Made by a program: the position numbers and the translations under genes. A DNA stretch of 64,000 nt from the NCBI GenBank assembly GCA_963720705.1, contig CAVRGJ010000001.1:372001-436000 (forward strand). The letters are read 5' to 3'. Below are positions 8,115 to 15,540 of this stretch, one piece after another. The notes beneath the pieces are model-generated. The model was not told the origin of the DNA and made no database searches. It was given only the letters and a program-made list of their open reading frames with translations. Numbering within the stretch: position 1 is the first letter of the stretch; the number at the start of each line of letters is the position of its first letter. This stretch comes from DASWJZ01 sp963720705 (GTDB taxonomy: Bacteria > Pseudomonadota > Alphaproteobacteria > Rhizobiales > Afifellaceae).

Positions 8115-8663
8115 TTACTGGTTGTCCGGCCCGCCGTTGTCGTCCGGCCCTTGGTTGTCGGGGCCGTGGTGCCACCAGCCACGCGGGCCGCCGTCGCGCG
8201 ACCCGTGCCGCATGTGGTCTGCGGGCGACAGCATGCCGTCGTGATTGCGGTCGAAGTGGGCGACGATGTTGCCGAACCGGTCATTGAGCTCGGCCTTCGA
8301 GATTTCCGCGTCGCCGTTCGGATCGAGGAACTGGAAGGTGCGGACGGCCATCGGCTTGGTGATCTCGGCCCAAAGCGCCTCGAACTCCGAAAGCGACAGG
8401 CTGCCGTTCTTGTCGGCATCGAACTCGGTAAAGCGCGCGTCGATCGCCACGTTGATCTCGTCCTGCGAGATGGAGCCGTCGCCGTTGGTGTCGATCTCTT
8501 TCAGCATCTCGCGGCGCATCTCGCCGAAACCGCCCATCGGGCCGCCCATCTGTCCCATGCCGCCGGGGCCCATGCGATCGGCAAAGCTCGAGCCGACCAG
8601 AAACAGTCCGCCGGCCACGGCAAGCGCGCTCGTCGCGAGCGCTATCTTTACACTTCTCTTCAT
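8115..8663 (-). CDS. Exported EF-hand (calcium-binding) protein
   Basis: From the ATG at 8663 (with GAAGGAGAT seven bases upstream) the protein has 182 residues. Residues 1-28 form a signal peptide ending SSFA. A Met/Gly-rich stretch follows (about 30-50). Four EF-hand loops lie at about 58-69 (DTNGDGSISQDE), 82-93 (DADKNGSLSLSE), 114-125 (DPNGDAEISKAE) and 138-149 (DRNHDGMLSPAD). The tail is rich in Asp, Asn, Gly and His. It should be a periplasmic calcium- or metal-binding protein. It is divergent from an OmpR-type regulator/kinase pair, which suggests it is a target or partner of that system. The Met/His content also leaves copper or another metal possible. Confidence 0.85.
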   Translation of the reverse strand: MKRSVKIALATSALAVAGGLFLVGSSFADRMGPGGMGQMGGPMGGFGEMRREMLKEIDTNGDGSISQDEINVAIDARFTEFDADKNGSLSLSEFEALWAEITKPMAVRTFQFLDPNGDAEISKAELNDRFGNIVAHFDRNHDGMLSPADHMRHGSRDGGPRGWWHHGPDNQGPDDNGGPDNQ

Positions 8664-8778
8664 CGAACGATCTCCTTCACCAGCTCCCTCGGTGAGGTGG
8701 AACATGGGGAGCCGATGTCGCAGAAATTTGGGCGGAAACCGGCTTCTTTGTCGCCGTTCGTCGCGGGGGGCGAGAGCG

Positions 8779-8794
8779 GTTACACTCTGTTACA
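8779..8794. promoter_or_regulatory. GTTACA direct repeat, candidate response-regulator operator
   Basis: GTTACA at 8779-8784 and again at 8789-8794 are in tandem with a 10-base period, one helical turn. This is the architecture bound by OmpR/PhoP/CpxR-type regulators. The site is 46 bases before the regulator's ATG and 116 bases before the divergent EF-hand start. Confidence 0.5.
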
Positions 8795-8839
8795 ATTTTC
8801 CCGGAGCGCCGCCCGCTGTGACGAGATAGCTCGGTTCTT

Positions 8840-9556
8840 ATGGAGCGAACGCCGCACATCCTCGTCGTCGACGACCATCGCGACATCCGCGATCTCCTCG
8901 CGCGCTTCCTGGCAAAGCACGGCTTACGCGCCAGCGTGGCGGAGAACGCCGCCGCCGCGCGCAAGGCGCTTGCCGCCGCCGACGTCGACCTCGTCGTGCT
9001 CGACATCATGATGCCGGGCGAGGATGGGCTCTCGTTGACCCGCTATCTCCGGGAGAGCACGGAGATCCCGATCATCCTCCTGACCGCCATGGGCGAGGAG
9101 ACCGACCGCATCGTCGGGCTTGAAGTCGGCGCCGACGATTACGTCGCGAAACCCTTCAACCCGCGCGAGCTTCTGGCGCGGATCAAGGCGGTGTTGCGGC
9201 GCGCCCAGACGCTGCCGCGGCCTAGCGCGAGCGAAAAGGGGCGGCTTGCATTCGACCGCTGGATACTCGACCTCGGTCGACGCGAGCTCGTTGACGAGAA
9301 AGGCGTCGCCGTGCCGCTGTCGAGCGGCGAGTTCCGCCTGCTCGCCGCGCTCGTCGAACGCCCGGGAATGGTGCTCACCCGCGATCAACTCCTCGATCTC
9401 ACGCGCGGAAGATCGGCGCAGCCGTTCGACCGCTCGATCGACAACCAGGTGAGCCGACTCCGGAAGAAGATCGAGCGCGATCCGCGCACGCCCGCGCTGA
9501 TCAAGACCGCCTGGGGCGACGGCTACAGCTTCGCCGGCGAGGTGACGCCGCTATGA
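8840..9556 (+). CDS. OmpR-family two-component response regulator
   Basis: The 238 residues comprise a receiver domain (phosphoacceptor D55 in VVLDIMMPG, acidic pair D11/D12, switch residues in LLTAMGEETD, and the lysine of DDYVAKPFNP) and a C-terminal winged helix (about residues 135-235) with the RSIDNQVSRLRKKIERDP recognition-helix pattern and GYSFAGEV tail. It binds DNA as a phosphorylated dimer. The sensor kinase starts 10 bases downstream, so the pair is an operon. The divergent EF-hand gene and the GTTACA repeat between them suggest autoregulation and control of that gene. Confidence 0.95.
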   Translation: MERTPHILVVDDHRDIRDLLARFLAKHGLRASVAENAAAARKALAAADVDLVVLDIMMPGEDGLSLTRYLRESTEIPIILLTAMGEETDRIVGLEVGADDYVAKPFNPRELLARIKAVLRRAQTLPRPSASEKGRLAFDRWILDLGRRELVDEKGVAVPLSSGEFRLLAALVERPGMVLTRDQLLDLTRGRSAQPFDRSIDNQVSRLRKKIERDPRTPALIKTAWGDGYSFAGEVTPL

Positions 9557-9566
9557 GGCGGAAGCC

Positions 9567-10916
9567 ATGAGGCTTTGGCCGAAGAGCCTGGCGGGACGGC
9601 TTGCCGGGCTTCTCATTCTGACGCTGGTCCTGGCGCAGTCGCTCTCTTTCGCGCTCTTCGCCGGCGAGCAAATCGCCGCCTTGAGAAGCGCCTACCGCGA
9701 GGATCTCTTCGTCCGCCTCGTCTCACTGGTCGGCCTCTTGGAAAAATCGCCAGCCGACCTGCAGCAAAGTGTGCTCGCCGCGACGAGTTCGCCGATCTTC
9801 CACGTGCGGCTCGACACCGACCCCGCGGTCGCGCCGGAAGGCGGCGGCGACAGCGCCCTTCGCACGAACCTCGCCGCGGCCATCGGGAAGCCGATCGAGG
9901 ACGTGCGCGTCGAGCTCGGCGGACCGCGCTGGCGCCCCCCGCCGCGCGACGACGAAGCGGGGAACGACCCTCCGCGTCACCGACCGCCGGCATGGGTGCG
10001 TGCTTCCGTGCACATGACGGACGGCCGCTGGCTCAACGCCGCCGCCGACCGGCCGCCGGTCCCGCCGCTTGGCCGGCCGTTCCTCACATCGTTTCTGATC
10101 TCAGCTCTCGCCGTCGGCGCCGTCGGTGCGCTCGGCGTCGGCTTCGCAAGCCGGCCGCTCCGCCGCCTGGCGACCGCCGCCGACCGGCTCGGGCGCGGAG
10201 AAACGTTCGAGCCGCTCCCCGAATCGGGCCCGGAGGAGACCCGGCAGGCGAATGTCGCCTTCAACCGCATGCGCGAACGTCTCGACCGCTATATCCGCGA
10301 TCGCACGGCAATGCTCGCCGCAATCGCGCATGACCTGCGGACGCCGATCACAAGCCTTCGGCTGCGTGCGGAATTCATCGACGACGAGGAGGCGAAGGCG
10401 AAGATTCTGGAGACGCTCGCCGAGATGCAGGCGATGGCGGAGGCCGTGCTTGCCTTCGCCCGCGGCGACGCGGAGAGCGAGGCAAGCCGGGCGACGGATA
10501 TCCCGGCGCTGGTCGAAAGCGTGGTGGAGGACATTGCAGCAAGCGGGCGCGAGGCGTCGTTCACGGAATCGCCGGCAACCACACTGACGTGCCGGCCCTT
10601 CGCGCTTCGCCGTGCCGTCGGCAATCTGATCGACAACGCCACTTTCTACGGCGTTCGGGCGCGCGCCCGCGTCGAAGCCGACAAGGACGAGGTCAGGATC
10701 ATCATCGACGACGACGGGCCGGGGATACCGGCTGCCGAGCTGGAACATGTCTTCGATCCGTTCGTGCGGCTCGAAGGCTCGCGCAGCCGCGAGACCGGCG
10801 GCGCCGGTCTCGGGCTGGCGATCGCACGCTCCATCGCCCGCGCGCATGGCGGCGACGTCAGGCTGGAGAACCGCGCAGCGGCCGGGTTGCGAGCGGTGCT
10901 CAGCCTGCCGGCATAG
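9567..10916 (+). CDS. Two-component sensor histidine kinase
   Basis: The 449-residue inner-membrane kinase has a first membrane helix at about residues 13-33, a periplasmic sensor of about 135 residues rich in Pro/Arg/Asp, a second helix at about 172-195, and a HAMP linker (RPLRRLATAADRLGRGE). The dimerisation domain has the phosphorylated H255 in AAIAHDLRTPITSL, and the ATP-binding domain has the N box (AVGNLIDNATFYG), G1 box (DDDGPGIP) and G2 box (GGAGLGLAIA). It partners the regulator just upstream. The signal is unknown. The metal-binding EF-hand neighbour hints at a divalent cation or envelope-stress input. Confidence 0.94.
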   Translation: MRLWPKSLAGRLAGLLILTLVLAQSLSFALFAGEQIAALRSAYREDLFVRLVSLVGLLEKSPADLQQSVLAATSSPIFHVRLDTDPAVAPEGGGDSALRTNLAAAIGKPIEDVRVELGGPRWRPPPRDDEAGNDPPRHRPPAWVRASVHMTDGRWLNAAADRPPVPPLGRPFLTSFLISALAVGAVGALGVGFASRPLRRLATAADRLGRGETFEPLPESGPEETRQANVAFNRMRERLDRYIRDRTAMLAAIAHDLRTPITSLRLRAEFIDDEEAKAKILETLAEMQAMAEAVLAFARGDAESEASRATDIPALVESVVEDIAASGREASFTESPATTLTCRPFALRRAVGNLIDNATFYGVRARARVEADKDEVRIIIDDDGPGIPAAELEHVFDPFVRLEGSRSRETGGAGLGLAIARSIARAHGGDVRLENRAAAGLRAVLSLPA

Positions 10917-10925
10917 CGGCCTACG

Positions 10926-11303
10926 TCAGCGGTTCAGGTGATACGGCCGGATCAGCGTCTCCGCAGGAATATTCCACTCGCGGTGCAGCTTGTAGGCCAT
11001 CGGGATCGTCAAAGCGCGCTTGCGATTCATGATCTCCGAGGCGCGGGGACGCGATCCAAGCAGCTGCGCAAGATCAGCCTGCGTATAGCCTGCGGTCTCC
11101 ATTCTATAACGGATGGCGTCGATCGGATCAGCAGGCTCGATCGGCCAATGCTTCGCCTCGTAGGCTTCGATGACCGTCGCCAAAAGATCAAACCGATCTG
11201 CAGCCGACGTTCCGAGCGGTGGCGGATTCTCGAAATAGGCTTCGATCTCAGCGAGCGCCCAATCGTAGTCGACTTCCGTTCTGAGGGGGCGGATGTTGTT
11301 CAT
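10926..11303 (-). CDS. higA: HigA-type antitoxin
   Basis: The 125-residue antitoxin starts MNNIRPLRTEVDYDWALAEI, the typical HigA opening. It has a C-terminal helix-turn-helix of the XRE type (GYTQADLAQLLGSRPRASEIMNRKRALT). HigA neutralises HigB and represses the operon. Its ATG overlaps the toxin stop (TGATG at 11301-11305), so synthesis is coupled. The toxin-first order is characteristic of higBA. Confidence 0.92.
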   Translation of the reverse strand: MNNIRPLRTEVDYDWALAEIEAYFENPPPLGTSAADRFDLLATVIEAYEAKHWPIEPADPIDAIRYRMETAGYTQADLAQLLGSRPRASEIMNRKRALTIPMAYKLHREWNIPAETLIRPYHLNR

Positions 11304-11599
11304 CAGACGGTCTCCGGATCAATTCTTTCGTACTCGGCACGCGTACCGATGAACTTCACAAGCACGCGCCGATAGACGTAAGCGACATGCACGATCAGCC
11401 GGTACTTGTTTCCCCCGATATCGAAAATCACGCGGTTGTCGCCCACGAAATCTACAGTGCCTCCAAACATCCGCTTGACGTCGGCCGGCCCTTTCCACTC
11501 GGCGCGATCGACGATCGCATACCAGGCGCGCAGCGGAACCTCCGCCCGATGATGCCGCTCCCAATAGATGCGGAGCGTCCGCTTCGCGATGATCTGCAC
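11303..11599 (-). CDS. higB: HigB-type mRNA interferase toxin
   Basis: A GTG start at 11599 gives 98 residues. The longer open frame upstream lies under the def promoter region and is not conserved-looking. The sequence follows the ribosome-dependent HigB RNase pattern: an N-terminal basic helix (QIIAKRTLRIYWERH), then FDIGGNKYRLIVHVAYVYRRVLVKFIGTRAEY near the end, with the family's basic and tyrosine residues. Active toxin cleaves translated mRNA and slows growth. It overlaps higA by one base. Neither gene shows damage, so the pair is probably functional. Confidence 0.88.
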   Translation of the reverse strand: MQIIAKRTLRIYWERHHRAEVPLRAWYAIVDRAEWKGPADVKRMFGGTVDFVGDNRVIFDIGGNKYRLIVHVAYVYRRVLVKFIGTRAEYERIDPETV

Positions 11600-11705
11600 A
11601 GGGAGCAGATAGCATGTTCCCCAAATGGGAACAAGCGTACCTGTGCGACCTCCGACAGGCGGGTCCTGATTGACCCTCGCGGCGCCAGCCCCTATCTCGC
11701 AAGCC

Positions 11706-12242
11706 GTGAGCAAGCTTGAAATCCTGACCCTTCCGGACCCCGTGCTTCGGCAGAAAAGCGCGCCCGTCGAGACCGTCGACGACGCGACGCGGCGCTTCAT
11801 GGATCAATTGCTGAAGACCATGTACGACGCGCCGGGGATCGGGCTCGCCGCGATCCAGGTCGGCGAGCCGCGCCGTATCATCACGATCGACGTCGCGCGC
11901 GAGGAGGAGGAGAAGAGCCCGCTCTTCCTCATCAATCCGGAGATCGTGTGGAGCTCGGAGGACGAGCGCTCCACCTACGAGGAAGGCTGCCTTTCGATCC
12001 CCGACTATTACGCGGAGGTCGAGCGGCCGGCGAAGGTGCGCTTCCGCTATCTCGACTACGAGGGCAAGCCGCAGGAACGCGACGCGGAGGGCCTGCTCGC
12101 CACCTGCGTTCAGCACGAGATCGATCATTTGAACGGCGTGCTCTTCATCGACTATCTCTCCAAGCTGAAGCGCGACCTGGTCGTGAGGAAGTTCACCAAG
12201 GCGGCGCGCGAGAAGGAACGCCAGCGCCAGCACCGCATCTAG
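11706..12242 (+). CDS. def: Peptide deformylase
   Basis: Def removes the N-formyl group from nascent proteins using Fe2+. The GTG at 11706 gives the usual opening SKLEILTLPDPVLR. An in-frame ATG 12 codons earlier adds residues unlike the family. All three motifs are present: GIGLAAIQ (44-51), EGCLS with metal ligand C95, and QHEIDHLNG with two histidine ligands and the catalytic Glu. The 178-residue length is standard. It precedes fmt, its metabolic partner, although a palindromic repeat now lies between them. Confidence 0.96.
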   Translation: MSKLEILTLPDPVLRQKSAPVETVDDATRRFMDQLLKTMYDAPGIGLAAIQVGEPRRIITIDVAREEEEKSPLFLINPEIVWSSEDERSTYEEGCLSIPDYYAEVERPAKVRFRYLDYEGKPQERDAEGLLATCVQHEIDHLNGVLFIDYLSKLKRDLVVRKFTKAAREKERQRQHRI

Positions 12243-12271
12243 CCCAGCCCGCATGAGCGAGACCCCACAAG

Positions 12272-12373
12272 CGTCATTCTCGGGCGTAGCGAAGCGGAGA
12301 CCCGAGAACCCAGGGTCCCGCACACGAATTCGCCTGGGTCCTCGGATCGCGCTTCGCGCGTCCGAGGATGACG
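12272..12373. repeat. Palindromic interspersed repeat family B, copy 1
   Basis: The ends CGTCATTCTCGGGCG and CCGAGGATGACG are inverted. An inner inverted pair, GACCCGAGAACCCAGG and CCTGGGTCCTCGGATC, is also present. The same arrangement occurs at 30399-30496 and 60977-61088. It separates def from fmt, normally a tight operon. The paired arms would fold into a long branched hairpin. Confidence 0.85.
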
Positions 12374-12422
12374 CGCTTCCGTATTGCGGCCCGGCTCGAC
12401 CAAGGCGAAGAGGGTTCTGAGC

Positions 12423-13355
12423 ATGGCGCTCCGCGTCGTCTTCATGGGCACCCCGGATTTTTCCGTTCCGACGCTCGCGAAGCTTGCCGCCGAAGGTCAC
12501 GACATCGTCGCCGTCTACACGCAGCCGCCGCGGCCGGCCGGGCGCGGCATGGCCGAGCAGCCCTCGCCCGTGCACGAAAAGGCGCGCGAGATCGGCGTCC
12601 CCCTCGTCATGCCGACGACGCTCAGGATCGCCGCGGCGGAACGGCTTTTCGCCTCGCACGAGGCTGACGTCGCGGTCGTCGTCGCCTATGGCCTGATCCT
12701 GCCGAAGCCGATTCTCGAAGCACCGCGCCTCGGCTGCCTGAATCTGCACGCCTCGGCTCTTCCCCGCTGGCGAGGCGCGGCACCGATCCAGCGCGCAATC
12801 ATGGCCGGCGACCGGGAGACGGGCGTGATGGCGATGCGCATGGCGGAAGGGCTCGACACCGGCCCCGTCTGCCTTGCCGAAAGCGTCGATATCGGCGCCG
12901 ACGAGACCGCAGGAGAGTTGCATGACCGGCTGGCGCCACTCGGCGCGGAACTGATGGCGCTGGCGCTCCGCGCTCTCGAAGCAGGCTCGCTCCAATGCAT
13001 GCCGCAGGCGGAGACTGGCGTGACATACGCCAAGAAAATCGAAAAGGCCGAGACGAGGATCGACTGGCGGGTGTCCGCCGGCGAGATCCACAATCGGATT
13101 CGCGGCCTCTCACCGTTCCCGGGCGCGTGGTTCGCTATGGGTTCGGGAAAGAGCGAACGCGTTAAGGCCCTGCGGTCGAGGCTCGCGTCCGGCTCCGGCG
13201 AACCCGGCGCGATCCTCAGCCTCGACCCCTTCGTCGTGGCATGCGGGACGGGCGCGATAGAGCTCGTCGAATTGCAGCGCGCCGGCAGGAAGCCGAGCGA
13301 CGCGGCGGCGTTCGTGCGCGGCGCGCGTCTTCAGCCGGGAGCGACCCTTGCCTGA
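12423..13355 (+). CDS. fmt: Methionyl-tRNA formyltransferase
   Basis: Fmt transfers a formyl group from 10-formyltetrahydrofolate to Met-tRNAi. The ATG at 12423 gives MALRVVFMGTPDFSVP, the standard N-terminus. The catalytic region has N107, H109 and the SALPRWRGAAPIQRA loop, followed by GLDTGP (catalytic Asp). The C-terminal OB-fold domain begins after about residue 205 (KKIEKAETRIDWR). The 310-residue length is normal. It works in sequence with def just upstream. Its stop lies in a 16-base perfect palindrome (13351-13366). Confidence 0.97.
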   Translation: MALRVVFMGTPDFSVPTLAKLAAEGHDIVAVYTQPPRPAGRGMAEQPSPVHEKAREIGVPLVMPTTLRIAAAERLFASHEADVAVVVAYGLILPKPILEAPRLGCLNLHASALPRWRGAAPIQRAIMAGDRETGVMAMRMAEGLDTGPVCLAESVDIGADETAGELHDRLAPLGAELMALALRALEAGSLQCMPQAETGVTYAKKIEKAETRIDWRVSAGEIHNRIRGLSPFPGAWFAMGSGKSERVKALRSRLASGSGEPGAILSLDPFVVACGTGAIELVELQRAGRKPSDAAAFVRGARLQPGATLA

Positions 13356-13361
13356 GAATTC

Positions 13362-13582
13362 TCAGGCGGGAGGATGCCGGTCGATCTCTTCCACGCGCAC
13401 CAGGTCGGTGTGTCCGAATCCTCTGGAATAGTCGAGGATCGAGATCACCTCCGGCGCTACGCGCATGACCTTGAGCCGACCGTGGTGGCCTGCGGCCAGC
13501 CGTCCGGCCTTAGCGTCGCCACCGTCATCAGCCTGTGCTTGTCGAGGAGGTCGAGCACCGTCTTTCGCGCCGCCTTGTCCAA
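13362..13582 (-). pseudogene. Decayed PPOX-class flavin-binding split-barrel protein
   Basis: Reading the minus strand from a TTG at 13582 gives an N-terminus, LDKAARKTVLDLLDKHRLMT..RPDGWPQATTVG, typical of pyridoxamine-phosphate-oxidase-like stress proteins of about 150 residues. The frame then hits a stop. In the next frame, immediately afterwards, lies the family's usual C-terminus: RVAPEVISILDYSRGFGHTDLV, ending at 13362. The middle of the barrel, roughly 70-80 residues, is missing. This is therefore an internal deletion with a frame change, a true remnant rather than a single-base error. Confidence 0.75.
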
Positions 13583-13635
13583 GCCTGAGACTCCCGATTA
13601 ACCCTTGCCCAGTTTTGCGAAATCGCTACTGACAC

Positions 13636-14247
13636 ATGCTTCGGAGTCGCATCTTGAGTTGGATCAAGAACCCCTCTGAACGCCTTTTCGAGGCACAGCT
13701 CGAGCCGCCGAGCGGCGTCGTGACGCTGCGCGGCGAAGAGCTTGGCGATCAGGGGCAGATCCGCGACTTGCTGGAGGCCTCGTTTCCGGGAACCGGGGAG
13801 GCGCTTCTCGTCGACAGGCTGAGAAGCGACGGCGACATCGTCTTGTCGCTCGTCGGCGAGGATGCGGGCATCGTCGCTGGCTACGTCGCCTTTTCCCGCT
13901 TGACCGTCGAAGGCGACGGCAGGCCGTTCCCGGCGGTCGCGCTCGCGCCGCTCGCCGTCTATCCGGAATACCAGCAGCAAGGCATCGCCACGCAGCTCAT
14001 TCGCGAATCGCACGCCTGTCTCGCCGCACTCGGCGAGACGCTATCGGTCGTCGTCGGCGAACCTGGTTATTACGGCCGCTTTGGATATAGCAACAAGCGC
14101 GCAGTGGGTTTCGAATGCGAATACCAGTCGCCGTTTCTGATGGCGCTCTCCTTCGGCTTCGCGCCTACTTCAGGCCGCCTTGTCTATCCGGCCGCATTCA
14201 ACGTCTTGAGCGACGATGCCACGCTACAAGCTGACCATCGAGTATGA
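13636..14247 (+). CDS. GNAT-family N-acetyltransferase (YhbS-like)
   Basis: The 203-residue protein has a GNAT core: strand LAPLAVYPEYQQQGIATQLI carrying the acetyl-CoA pyrophosphate loop (Q/RxxGxA type, here QQQGIA), and VVVGEPGYYGRFGYSNK, the YhbS-like motif in which the GYYGRFGF segment is characteristic. It acetylates an unknown amine substrate. The last 32 bases overlap the start of truA in another frame, so the two are probably cotranscribed. An N-terminal stretch of about 25 residues precedes the recognisable domain, so the true start could be slightly further in. Confidence 0.85.
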   Translation: MLRSRILSWIKNPSERLFEAQLEPPSGVVTLRGEELGDQGQIRDLLEASFPGTGEALLVDRLRSDGDIVLSLVGEDAGIVAGYVAFSRLTVEGDGRPFPAVALAPLAVYPEYQQQGIATQLIRESHACLAALGETLSVVVGEPGYYGRFGYSNKRAVGFECEYQSPFLMALSFGFAPTSGRLVYPAAFNVLSDDATLQADHRV

Positions 14248-14962
14248 CGGCGCGCCGTTCGTCGGCTGGCAGCGCCAGGCGAACGGGCGCTCGGTGCAGC
14301 AGGCCGTCGAAGAGGCGTTGCAGCGTCTGAGCGCCGAGGAGCCGACGCTGCGCGGCGCGGGCCGCACCGACGCCGGCGTGCACGCGCTCGGCCAGGTCGC
14401 GCATTTCGATCTTGAGCGCGAATGGAGCGGCGACAAGCTGCGCGACGGGCTCAATGCCCACCTTCGGCCCGAGCCGATTGCGATCCTCGCCGCGGAACTC
14501 GTCGCTAACGGATTCGACGCGCGCTACTCGGCGATCCGCCGTCACTATTCCTATCGCATCCTTCTGCGGCGCGCGCCGCCCGTCCTCGATCGCGGTCGCG
14601 TCTGGCATGTTGCGCGGGCGCTCGACGCCGTTGCCATGCATCGCGCTGCGCAGCGTCTCGTCGGCACGCACGACTTCACCACCTTCCGCTCCACCGAATG
14701 TCAGGCGAAGAGCCCGGTCCGCACGCTCGACCTCCTCGACGTGCTGAAGTCGGGCGACGAGCTCGTGGTCAACGCCACGGCGCGCTCCTTCCTCCACAAC
14801 CAAGTACGCTCGCTGGTCGGCTCGCTGAAGCTCGTCGGCGAAGGAAAATGGAGCGCCGACGATATCGCGCTTGCGCTTGAAGCGCGCGACCGCAAGGCCT
14901 CCGGTCCGGTCGCGCCGCCGGACGGGCTCTATCTGATGCGGGTCGACTATCCGAGAATCTAG
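14216..14962 (+). CDS. truA: tRNA pseudouridine(38-40) synthase
   Basis: TruA converts U38-U40 in the tRNA anticodon stem to pseudouridine. The 248 residues start MPRYKLTIEYDGAPFVGWQRQ, with the catalytic D52 in GAGRTDAGVHALGQ and the downstream TARSFLHNQVRSLVGSL motif. The length is normal. It is the third gene of the def-fmt-truA translation cluster seen in Rhizobiales, here with a GNAT and a remnant gene inserted. It ends tail to tail with the next minus-strand gene, sharing CTAG at 14959-14962 for both stops. Confidence 0.96.
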   Translation: MPRYKLTIEYDGAPFVGWQRQANGRSVQQAVEEALQRLSAEEPTLRGAGRTDAGVHALGQVAHFDLEREWSGDKLRDGLNAHLRPEPIAILAAELVANGFDARYSAIRRHYSYRILLRRAPPVLDRGRVWHVARALDAVAMHRAAQRLVGTHDFTTFRSTECQAKSPVRTLDLLDVLKSGDELVVNATARSFLHNQVRSLVGSLKLVGEGKWSADDIALALEARDRKASGPVAPPDGLYLMRVDYPRI

Positions 14963-15540
14963 CCGAAGCGGTCGAAGAGCGACCAGATCGTCAGGCTCAG
15001 TACCAGGTCTAGGATCACGATCGGCAGCGCCAGCGCCATCGAGACGAAAAGCGTCGTGCGCACGATGACATAGGAGAGGCGGAGCGAAACAGCGATTGCG
15101 ACGAGGAGCGCATAGGGCATCACAGTGCCCGGCAGCACGCCGAGAAGATGCAAAGCGTGGACGACCGAAACCATCGCGGCGATGACGACCGACGCCCAGT
15201 TCCGTGCCACGATAAAGGGGACGTAGTGCGAGCCAAGCCCGAATGGGCGCGCCAGAATTGCGAAGACCAGCGGGAAGGTAAACCAGTCGACGACAAGGGC
15301 GATGCCGTCGAGGGTAAGGCGCGCTCCGGTGATCTGAGCGGTCGTCGCGCCGGGTCCGGTGAGCGTCTCCTGGCTCAGGATCGAGAGGAACGCGAACGGC
15401 GCCACCAGAACGACGGCGCCGAACGAGCGCCAGAACCCGTCGATCGATGTGTCGAGCCGGTTCAGCCCTTCGGGCCGGCCCAGCATGATCTCGAATGCGC
15501 CGGCAAGGTTATCGCGGATCGATTTCAGCCCGCCGATCAT
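14959..15540 (-). CDS. Hypothetical polytopic membrane protein next to dapE
   Basis: The 193 residues contain about five hydrophobic segments (around 40-58, 76-96, 108-132, 138-158 and 165-188) and no catalytic motif that I recognise. The N-terminus, GGLKSIRDNLAGAFEIMLGRPEGLNRLD, is amphipathic and cytosolic-looking. The start overlaps the dapE stop by four bases, so it is in the dapE operon. Homologues of this kind often accompany dapE in Rhizobiales, but a function is not known to me. Confidence 0.75.
   Translation of the reverse strand: MIGGLKSIRDNLAGAFEIMLGRPEGLNRLDTSIDGFWRSFGAVVLVAPFAFLSILSQETLTGPGATTAQITGARLTLDGIALVVDWFTFPLVFAILARPFGLGSHYVPFIVARNWASVVIAAMVSVVHALHLLGVLPGTVMPYALLVAIAVSLRLSYVIVRTTLFVSMALALPIVILDLVLSLTIWSLFDRFG

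Noticed and set aside
11319..13091. Minus-strand open frame of 590 codons across higB, def and fmt
   Set aside because: It is antisense to def and fmt. Only its far end shares the strand of higB, in a different frame.
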